64,000 nucleotides of DNA from the NCBI GenBank assembly GCA_036873755.1, contig JAVTVY010017462.1, positions 1 through 64,000 of the forward strand. Reading direction: 5' to 3'. The position numbers and the translations under genes are program-made. Origin of the DNA: Hanleya hanleyi. Its lineage: Eukaryota; Mollusca; Polyplacophora; Lepidopleurida; Hanleyidae. Shown here piece after piece: positions 56,538-64,000 of this stretch. The notes under the pieces were generated by a model. It worked only from the letters and a program-made list of their open reading frames with translations, searched no databases and was not told the DNA's origin. Each line of letters opens with the position of its first letter. The stretch's first letter is position 1.

Positions 56538-56999
56538 ATGGATCAGCGGCTTCTTAAAAATGTTAACAAAAAGGAGCCGTTCTCATTCATCAGCACACAG
56601 ATCTCCAAGACTGACATGAGCAAAAAGCTCCTTCTGTGTACCCGTTTTGAGTCCGTGTTCTTCAACAGGCGTTGTGACCTCACAATACTTCAACCGTGCA
56701 ACCATTCCGAGGCGGACACCAGGGTCCTCCTGCATCTAGCACATGCCACGAAGGTGGGTCCGTGTTGTAATACAACAGCCTATGTTCGCACGATGGACAG
56801 CGATGTCCGGTCTTTGGAGACAATCGGTCTATCGGAACTCTTGGTGGACTTCGGTACTGGAAGAAAATATTGTGACATTCCAGTCTATACCATTTGTTCC
56901 GATCTCGGTCCGTCAAATCCTTGGCACTACCCCTCTTCCACAGCCTTACTGGGTGCGACCCGACTCTACAGTTTCTTGAGAGCGCAAGCCAGAAGTTAA
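56538..56999 (+). pseudogene. Remnant of the same ORF family, copy B, opposite strand
   Basis: NHSEADTRVLLHLAHATKVG, then RTMDSDVRSLETIGLSELLV and GTGRKYCDIPVYTICSDLGP, the earlier part of the same protein family (EADTR, RTxDxDV). It overlaps in content with copy A over the YC-IPV-TI-SDLGPS segment, so the two are inverted copies. The tail is frameshifted. Confidence 0.6.
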
Positions 57000-57099
57000 A
57001 GGTACTAATAATCATTGGTATATTGTTGCTAAAGCGGTCTTTGTATTGTATTTCGAACATTTAAATACAGATAGCGGCGTAGCGGCATAGTTATAGCAT

Positions 57100-59490
57100 T
57101 TTGTCAGCAGATGTCATCTCCGAACTATTTTAATATAATTTGTTCCTGAATAATCTTCGTTCGATTGTTCTTAGTGGTAACTGTTGATCTTTGACCCTTT
57201 ACCCAAAAATGGGGTGACCTCAAATCTTCAAAATAAGATCAGAATCGGAGAATGCCACAAACCTCTATGGTATCATTTGTGGTTCTTTTGGTGTTATACC
57301 TACAATTGACCTCTGGTTCGGATGACCTCTATCGCGACTCTCAAATGAAATATTGCACCGAATCGCCAAAATAAGGCCAGATTCGGGTTACTCAACCCTG
57401 GAAACCAATAGAATGGGGCAGTTTATATATCTTGCCCCAAAACCACTGATAATGGCGAATTTGTCCCCAAAATGACCTTTAGGGTGACCTTAAAGAGTGA
57501 CCTTGACCTCCAATCGTTGAAATAAGATCAGTCAGATTCTCCGACCCCCAAAACCAATGAAAAGTGCTATTATTCATATTTCTAGCCCTATTAGTTATTT
57601 AACTACGATTGACCTCTAGCCCGGGTGGCTACCATATTGAATTTCGCCGAATATGGCGGCCCTAGGGGCGCCTGTCTTGGCGCCCATCAAAAATCGAAAT
57701 AGTATGGTATGGGCGACATATGGGCCAAATTTGGTGCTTTTGGAAGAATGTGAACCAAAAAATCCCTAACAGCCCTGACTAAGCCCATTTTTGATGAAGA
57801 CTCCCGTGATTAGTTCTACCCACAACTGTTTCTATCCATAATGCCTGCTGCTGATATTTACAGTTGATTATCCTTACCGGGTATTCTCTGAACGAATATC
57901 CCCTCCGATGGTGGAATTTAACATTGCGAGCGCCGATGCCTGGGGTCAACAGGGTCATTTGTAGAGCGATCCCCGCTCCAACTCAACTTTTGGTCGCCAT
58001 GTCTTCTTTTTCTTATGGTGCCGGGTGATGCAACGTGGTGACGGTCCTCATACACTAGCTTTACAGACACCTTAGGACAAAAATTCGTGGCGTCCTTAGA
58101 TGATCAGTTTTCCAATCACAATGCATGTGGGATTGGAAACGCGGCAAACATCATTTCAACCCACAGTTGTCTGGCCCCAAGGTAGGGCGAAATATAAAAA
58201 AAATGGACTGAATTGTAAACTCTATTGCTCTATGTATAACGAAACAAGGGTCAAAATTGGCATCGTCTCTCTTTATATATCCTCTAACACAAAAAAATAA
58301 TTCGATTTTAACGATTTTCTCATTTTGGGGTCACCGTGAGTGAGTGAGTAGGATTTAACGTGGTTTTCAACAATATTTCAGTCATATCACGACGGTGCCT
58401 ACATGTGCCAGAACACGCGAGAGTCCACAGGTCCTATTATCCTGGACACTGATCAGCCCAGCCAGTACAGCACACTTTGAATTTTCACCTTGACCTAAAT
58501 TTTGGTATATGACTCATCGTCTTCCTTTACGTATCTACGAAAACAGAATTGTAATGACTTCCCGATATTCGGACCTAAATGTTGGTACATGACACATCTT
58601 CTCCCCTTAATGCATCTACGGATACAAAGAAATCGCGATTTTTAACAATTTCCTGATATTTGGGTCACAGTGACCTCGATCTTTGAATTAGACCTAAAAT
58701 TTGGTACGTGACACATCGTCTTCCCTTAATGTATCGACTGACACGGTAAAAAGTGTTTTAATGACTTCCTGATATTGGGATCACAGTGACTTGTGACCGT
58801 GACCTAAATTTTGGTACAGGACACATAGTCTTCCCCCAATGTAGCTACTGACACAAAAATGCGTTTTTCAATGCTTTGCTGATTTTGAGGTCAAACAATG
58901 ACCTTGCGTTTTGACGTTGACCTAATTTGGTACATGACATATCGTCTACTTTTAAGTATCTACTGACCTTTCATTGACCTTAACCTTTGACCTCCATCGA
59001 ACTTGTTGTACCTTGCACATCTTTTCCCCCTGATGTATCTTTTGACACAAAAAAGTGATTTCTAATGTTTCCCGATTTTTAGATAACAGTGAACTTGTTG
59101 ACCTTGACCTAAATTTTGGTACGGGTCACATCTTTTCCCCCATAGAAATCCACTCCTCTGACCTCGTCACCAATATTGGTACGCAACCCATGGTCTCCAC
59201 CTAGGGTATCCTCTCACAAAAAATTGCAACTGTGAATTCAAAACTCATAGCTAGAGACTGGACAGGAACGGGTCAATGATTTTCTCATTTTTAGGCCAGT
59301 GACCAGGGATCTTGACCTCGACCTCTATTTTGGTCATGCGACACAACGTCCTCCCCTATGGTTTCTACTCACCAAAAAATGGAACTGTAGATAGAAAACT
59401 GTTCCAGATATAAACCGGACAAGAACGGAGTGACAGACGGACGGAAATCGTCATCACATAATGCATCCGCCTTTTGGGCGGGCGTATAAA
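57100..59490 (+). repeat. Degenerate tandem-core repeat with GACGGACGG tail and hairpin
   Basis: Repeated TGACCTTGACC and AATTTTGGTACATGACACAT-CGTCTTCCC units of about 120 bp (58.45-59.35 kb), preceded by more diverged TGACCT-rich sequence. Ends with AGACGGACGG (about 59,434) and the hairpin CCGCCTTTTGGGCGG (about 59,468). Fourth example of this architecture. Confidence 0.6.
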
Positions 59491-59600
59491 ATTGTGTGTG
59501 GCTCGACATGACATCATGATCTTTGAATGTTTAATCTGCAAAAAAGGCACACCTGCAATGTTCACACATTTATGTACACTTGATTGTATAATAAGGTTAA

Positions 59601-59924
59601 TTAGTTTTGTATACATGTACAAATATTTCTTGCCAACAGTAAATTGATTAATTGAGGCGATGTGTATTTATCATGTCTATTTATTATTCTAGAATAACAA
59701 CACTCGTCATAATAATAATCTCGACAGATAAAATAGGCTTCAAGGCATTCTGTTATATTTCGTAACGGGGATTTTAACAGAATATCATTTGTAAACTGCT
59801 GATATGCTTCGGTTTGATATCCCGCACCCCGCATGAGTAGTAGGAAGAGACTAAATTCTGGCTCTTTTATGAGGCCCAAAAAGTGAAGCTGATCGCGGAG
59901 TGACGTCACTTCCGGTGACATCAC
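59601..59924 (-). CDS. Hypothetical ORF, 107 codons
   Basis: Reads SLRDQLHFLGLIKEPEFSLF then CRDYYYDECCYSRIINRHDK. No family recognised. It has the same strand as the viral-like ORFs at 61-64 kb and may belong with them or be spurious. The start lies in a stretch rich in TGACGTCA, ACTTCCGG and TCACATCCGG motifs. Confidence 0.3.
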   Translation of the reverse strand: MMSPEVTSLRDQLHFLGLIKEPEFSLFLLLMRGAGYQTEAYQQFTNDILLKSPLRNITECLEAYFICRDYYYDECCYSRIINRHDKYTSPQLINLLLARNICTCIQN

Positions 59925-60020
59925 GATGACGTAACATCCGGTCTAAGGTCACATCCGGGTCACAGGTCACATCCGGGTCAAATGTCACTTCCGGTGACGT
60001 CCGCTCACGTGAACAGCAGT
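59895..60020. promoter_or_regulatory. Cluster of transcription-factor-like motifs
   Basis: Within about 125 bp: TGACGTCA (CRE-like), ACTTCCGG twice (ETS-like), several GGTCACATCCGG copies, and CACGTG. Partly a short tandem repeat, so the clustering may be incidental. Confidence 0.3.
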
Positions 60021-60169
60021 GATCTCCCCCTACATGCATATATAGGCTCACTCGTGGTGCAGTGGACAATCTTCAACCTCATGGCAAACCCACCCATGGC
60101 CACTTGCGGTATGGGTTGTGGGCTCTTTTTTTTTCATCTCACCACGTAGAACACAATGAACTTTTTGAA

Positions 60170-60880
60170 AAAGTCACTGTGCGCATGCGCACTGGGCAAG
60201 TAGTGCTAGGGATGACGTTTTGGGGTCTAGGTGGGCCCCTAGTGATCCGATTGAGTCGTGTGAGGTATCAGCGTGAAGCACTCGTAAGGCAGCATCAAAT
60301 TCGATGGGTACGACGTCGAACTGATATAATTCTGCGCATGTGCAGTAGAAAAAGTGGCATTGGAATGGAACTTTTGGAGCAGAGGCGGAACCCTAATGGT
60401 CCGATTAGGTCGTGTGAGGCGTCAGTGTGAATCATTCGTGGGGAAGCGTCCAACTCGATGGGTGGGGGGTGGAACTGACGTCATTCTGCGCATGCGCAGT
60501 AAAAAAGGGTATGAGAAGGGACGTTTTGAGGTCGAGGTGAACTCATAGTGGTCTGATTGGGTCGTATGAGGTGTCATCGTCAAGCATTCGTGGTGGTCCT
60601 TCCGGTTGAACTAGTGTGTCGTCTGTTTTCAACATTCTGCGCATCCGCAGACAGGGAATTGTGGGAAAAGGGCATGGGAAAGAGTGTTTTTCTGGTCGAG
60701 GTGGACCCATAATGGTCCGAATGGGTCGCGGGAGATTTCAGTGTGTATCTCTCTTGGGAGAGCGTCCAGCATGCGCAGTAGAAAAAGGGCATCGGAATGG
60801 AGGTTTTGAGGTTCAGATGGACCCATAATGGTCCGATTGGTCCGTGGAAGGCCTGATTTTGAAGTTCTCTTGGGGTAGCG
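60170..60880 (+). repeat. About 150-bp tandem units with TGCGCATGCGCA-like palindromes
   Basis: Four to five diverged units share ATGGTCCGATTGGGTCGT, GTGTGA-GCATTCGTGGGG and a palindrome close to TGCGCATGCGCA (about 60,179, 60,334, 60,486, 60,638, 60,770). Confidence 0.75.
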
Positions 60881-61160
60881 CCAGGTTGGATTGGTGTCTA
60901 AATACATATGGACTGATGAGCGACATGAGTCCATCCCTATATGTACAGACACCAACACCACCGGTAGGTGACACCACCGTTGACACCACCGTTGACGCCC
61001 GGTGGTGGTGGCCTGGCGAGAGAGGCAGGGTGGCTTAGGGTGTGTATGTAAATTTAGGATAGGATTTGAACATATAAAAAACGGACAATCAACACGTTCA
61101 TAAGTGGATAATAAACTATTATCCCTTCCAGTACATCATATCCACATTGGGAAAGCCGCG
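60881..61160. other. Unassigned sequence between repeat block and viral-like locus
   Basis: Contains a short GACACCACCGTT repeat (about 60,968-60,995) and nothing else recognisable. Confidence 0.4.
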
Positions 61161-61170
61161 TTGTGTATGT

Positions 61171-61753
61171 TTACAAGTATGCTCTTGTCCAATCAGAAGC
61201 CGTCCTTTCAAAAAGTTCAATCTCTGTTCTCTGTAACCTAAGCATCGTCCGGCAGGCCAGGATACTGTTCAGGCAGCATGTCCCCAAACAGTTGTTTCCG
61301 CATTTTGATAATATTTCCAGGGCCTCGGTGGGTGGTAGCCCCATATCCTCTCCCAAATGACGCTTGGTCTTCATGATGGACATATACGTGGGGTTGCCTC
61401 TCATTTCAAGCTGTAGCAGGGTATACTGTTCATAGATAGCGATGGCTGTTTTCCTGATGCTGGGACGCATTTGGATGTACGCCTGTTGTAAGGTATCCTG
61501 TCAGGCGTTCTCGATCACTGCAGTGTGAATATTAATAGCTGCTCTCACAATACAATCCCAAAAGGTAGGTGCATCCTCACTTCCTTAAGATGTAGGCTGA
61601 CTATCTGAGATCAAGCTCTGCGTATCAGTAAATAGACTCTCAGCAGTCCGTATCTACCTCCTCAGTGGGTTCATCAGAATCTGGATGGAAAGTCTTCATC
61701 ATATCGTAATGTCTGGTGAACGTGCGTTCGCACTCAGAGCGTGTATAATCCAT
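61171..61753 (-). pseudogene. Broken viral-like ORF (unknown product)
   Basis: Begins with ATG at 61,753 (MDYTRSECERTF ...), stops at 61,640 after 37 codons, then continues in other frames. The longest piece is 61,171-61,470 (NPTYMSIMKTKRHLGEDMGL ...), preceded by an in-frame TGA at 61,501-61,503. A TATAAAA lies about 45-50 nt upstream of the ATG. No family recognised; context suggests a gene of the same element as the ATPase. Confidence 0.45.
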
Positions 61754-61798
61754 GTTGATGGTTGAACGTCGACTGTGTGTGTTTTGGGAATACACTTG

Positions 61799-61806
61799 CT
61801 TTTATA
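61799..61806 (-). promoter_or_regulatory. TATA box before ORF at 61,753
   Basis: CTATAAAAGC on the minus strand about 45-50 nt before the ATG. Three CGCCCGTCAA copies (61,815-61,842) lie just upstream. Confidence 0.5.
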
Positions 61807-61962
61807 GACAGTAACGCCCGTCAACGCCCGTCAACGCCCGTCTCAATACCTTAACGTTCTATCCATGCAACTTATGCATTGTCGATCATCATTGGACGGA
61901 CATCATTATTTTGTAGGTTGAAGAAGATAATTTCGCGCCCCCAGCTGCGTCTCCATAAAGGT

Positions 61963-62247
61963 TTAAAATGCCTCATGCAGGGTCAGCAGATTCTGGGCAC
62001 GGATAGTTGTGTTGGTATCCTTATTGGGTACTATCTGTTTTTTATGCAGCAGAAGACATACCCGTGTCACCCATCGGATGTCATCTATGAGCGTGATAAA
62101 ATGACAACGCATGCGTTGGTGCTGAACGGTGGATCCACCTTGAACTCTATCAATAATAGCATCGACTTGAACGTTGGCTCGACGTAACGCTTCGGCTAGA
62201 ATATCCTCGTTGTCGGGTTCAATCAAGGTGTACTCTGTAGTGCTCAT
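61963..62247 (-). CDS. Small viral-like ORF, 94 codons (unknown product)
   Basis: MSTTEYTLIEPDNEDILAEA then LRRANVQVDAIIDRVQGGST. ATG at 62,245-62,247 with a TATA box about 35-40 nt upstream. It is duplicated in part at 63,428-63,567. No family recognised. Confidence 0.55.
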   Translation of the reverse strand: MSTTEYTLIEPDNEDILAEALRRANVQVDAIIDRVQGGSTVQHQRMRCHFITLIDDIRWVTRVCLLLHKKQIVPNKDTNTTIRAQNLLTLHEAF

Positions 62248-62668
62248 GGTGAAATGAGGGGAATGGTGTCATGTGGGTTATTTATAGGGAGACGCTTTTG
62301 ATCTTAATGATGCGTTCGAACAAATGTTTCTTTTGTGTTATTGCTCTGGCATACACCGCTTTCCAGTTCATGCCCGAGGTTTTCAACATCGACGCTGTTC
62401 TCTCGATTTCTTTATGGACCGGGTCCTTGTCCAGCAATTTTATATGGATCACGAGGTCGGCATACTGCTGACTTAAAGCCCGTCGTAGTCTGGGTGCGAC
62501 TAAAATTGCGGCTTCCTCTTTCGAATACCCTTTATCGGTGAAACTTGTTTCCTGTGGCCTCCAACGTCTCGCCCATCTCGGCGTCCATACTAGCTTTGAA
62601 CAAATCTTGCCATAGCCTCGAGTTCACGTTGTGCTCATTCTCTTGTACGTGTTTGGGTTGGTCCTTCA
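62108..62668 (-). repeat. Copy 1 of a 1.32-kb-period tandem duplication
   Basis: Nearly identical to 63,428-63,990: both contain CAGTTCATGCCCGAGG, CGACGCTGTTCT and TTGTCGGGTTCAATC. Copy 1 lacks 12 bases present in copy 2 near 62,497 (TTTGTTATGTAC region). Confidence 0.95.
62280..62290 (-). promoter_or_regulatory. TATA box before ORF at 62,247
   Basis: CCCTATAAATAACCC on the minus strand, 35-40 nt before the ATG. It overlaps the stop codon of the upstream ATPase ORF (TAA 62,282-62,284), a compact virus-like arrangement. The second copy (about 63,599-63,609) has ACTATAAATAACCC. Confidence 0.6.
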
Positions 62669-63395
62669 CGGTTGGGTGATATTCCGGGACTGATGGTATG
62701 AAGGGGGCCCACTGTATGGCGGCGGGTTGCTGCTGCTGAGCGGGTGCTGCCAGGTGTGGACTCGGTGTATGGTGTAGGGGTATATGACGTTGTGGTGACC
62801 CCTCGCCGGGTAACAGGTGGGTCATAAACCGGCGATCTTTTGTTGTATGAGCGTTTAAGTGTACGAACAGGTAGTCATACGGACGACTTGTGGCCCTTGA
62901 AACGCCTTCTGAGGATAAATTCGACTACCAAACACCCGAATTTTCGCTCTGTCGATAGGATTTGAGAACAACACAAAGTATTGGCAGTTCAAGGCAATAT
63001 CTCTGGACGCCTTCCATTGTAGAAAGAATTTATGGGTCATATAGATGACGGACAGATTCTGATGATGGGATCCTTTGGTAAACAAGTCGGCAACGTGTGA
63101 ATTGTCCTTGGCCGCACTCATCAGATCATCTAGCACTACAACGTTGGTCTGCTCGGGGTCAAAGAAATACGGTTGATCGATATCGTGGGGAATCCCGGGG
63201 ACGAACCTCACATTCTGTAACCTTGTAGTTTCGTAGGCGGGCTGCCATTGGCTATAACACCATACAACACGTGTCGGAGCTGTGGTTGCCACACCTTCCT
63301 CTAAGAACTTCATCACCCAGGACGTCTTTCCACATGCCGTAGGGCCGCTCATCGTGATCGTATAGGGATGCTCTACTCTACTCGGCCGACCTATA
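62282..63395 (-). pseudogene. Packaging-type P-loop ATPase (dsDNA virus or Maverick-like), frameshifted
   Basis: Walker A is SGPTACGKTSW, Walker B NVVVLDDLM. A later SHHQNLSVIYMTH motif and NPIDR match the pattern of A32-like/FtsK-HerA DNA-packaging ATPases of eukaryotic dsDNA viruses and Maverick/Polinton-type elements. The frame is open upstream of the Met at 63,352 to about 63,395 (RVEHPYTITM), so that Met is probably internal and the natural start is lost at the duplication junction. A small deletion with frameshift lies near 62,915. The C-terminal Pro/Gln-rich region (62,532-62,825) shifts frame again before a tail reading GYSKEEAAILVAPRLRRALS that ends at 62,282. Confidence 0.65.
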
Positions 63396-63427
63396 GCTCT
63401 TGGAGCTCTTGGAGCTCAGAGCTCGGA

Positions 63428-64000
63428 AGCATGCGTTGGTGCTGAACGGTGGATCCACCTTGAACTCTGTCAATAATAGCATCGACTTGAACGTTGCCTC
63501 GACGTAACGCTTCGGCTAGAATATCCTCGTTGTCGGGTTCAATCAAGGTGTACTCTGTAGTGCTCATGATGAAATGAGGGGAATGGTGTCGTGTGGGTTA
63601 TTTATAGTGGGACGCTTTTGATCTTAATGATGCGTTCGAACAAATGTTTCTTTTGTGTTACTGCTCTGATATACGCCGCTTTCCAGTTCATGCCCGAGGT
63701 TTTCAACATCGACGCTGTTCTTTCGATTTCTTTATGGACCGGGTCCTTGTCCAGCAATTTTATGTGGATCACGAGGTCGGCATACTGCTGACTTAAAGCC
63801 CGTCGTAGTCTGGGTGCGAATTTGTTATGTACTAAAATTGCGGCTTCCTCTTTCGAATACCCTTTATCGGTGAAACTTGTTTCCTGTGGCCTCCAACGTC
63901 TCGCCCATCTCGGCGTCCATACTAGCTTTGAACAAATTTTGCCATAGCCTCGAGTTCACGTTGTGCTAATTCCTTTGAACGGGTTTGGGTTGGTCCTTCA
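63428..64000 (-). repeat. Copy 2 of the duplication, cut by window end
   Basis: Repeats the start of the small ORF (ATG at 63,565-63,567), its TATA box, and the ATPase tail. Its left edge abuts a GAGCTCTTGGAGCTC short repeat (63,396-63,424). The small ORF is truncated at that edge. Probably continues past 64,000. Confidence 0.93.

Noticed and set aside
60052..60120. tRNA-derived SINE head (GTGGTGCAGTGG)
   Set aside because: A-box resemblance only; the downstream B box is not convincing.
62271..62541. Plus-strand ORFs in the viral-like locus
   Set aside because: Antisense shadows of the ATPase tail; the minus frame has the coherent sequence, TATA placement and neighbours.

Overview
The window is nuclear DNA of an invertebrate, most probably a mollusc. 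It has small exons, long AT-rich introns, several minisatellites, many foldback elements, repeats ending in GACGGAC microsatellites, and a dispersed repeat containing TTTAACGTCG...CGCGACG of a kind I associate with molluscan genomes. No bacterial-style operon or CRISPR is present. The species cannot be named from this sequence.

One host gene dominates: a cytosolic carboxypeptidase of the CCP2/CCP3 type (AGBL2-like, a tubulin deglutamylase family). It lies on the minus strand from about 52.4 kb down to a stop codon at 8,937. I could assemble 26 exons with matching splice phases, about 919 codons. The N-terminus probably lies beyond the leftmost exon I could place (52,335-52,397). The zinc-binding and catalytic residues are all present. 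Seven small downstream exons (20.4-8.9 kb) add a basic, serine-rich C-terminal tail.

Left end (1-7.2 kb): a broken Penelope-like reverse transcriptase ORF is interrupted by a nearly complete but dead DIRS-type retrotransposon (about 641-7,060, minus strand). The DIRS copy has 183-bp inverted termini, an internal complementary region, gag, RT/RNase H and a tyrosine recombinase. Its RT has lost the palm segment that should carry the YxDD motif.

The most unusual feature is inside the carboxypeptidase gene. Three introns carry tandem arrays that reach to, or almost to, an exon edge. Two arrays (37-bp units at 36.2-37.0 kb; 69/72-bp units at 48.4-52.33 kb) are made from the end of the adjoining exon plus its 5' splice site, so each unit repeats a donor-like junction. 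The first case is secure because the exon is fixed by homology; the second depends on a less certain exon. A third array (22-bp units, 33.66-34.45 kb) lies just upstream of an acceptor and repeats a CCCAG-G motif. A fourth (29-bp units, 25.55-26.92 kb) is a plain intronic satellite.

Right end (52.4-64 kb): two decayed copies of a multicopy invertebrate ORF family lie head to head (56.1-57.0 kb). A degenerate repeat block follows, then an array with a palindrome resembling an NRF-1 site. The end is a compact locus on the minus strand (61.1-64.0 kb) with TATA boxes 35-50 nt before ORFs and a P-loop ATPase of the packaging type. This looks like an integrated dsDNA virus or Maverick-like fragment. 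It contains frameshifts and a 1.32-kb tandem duplication.
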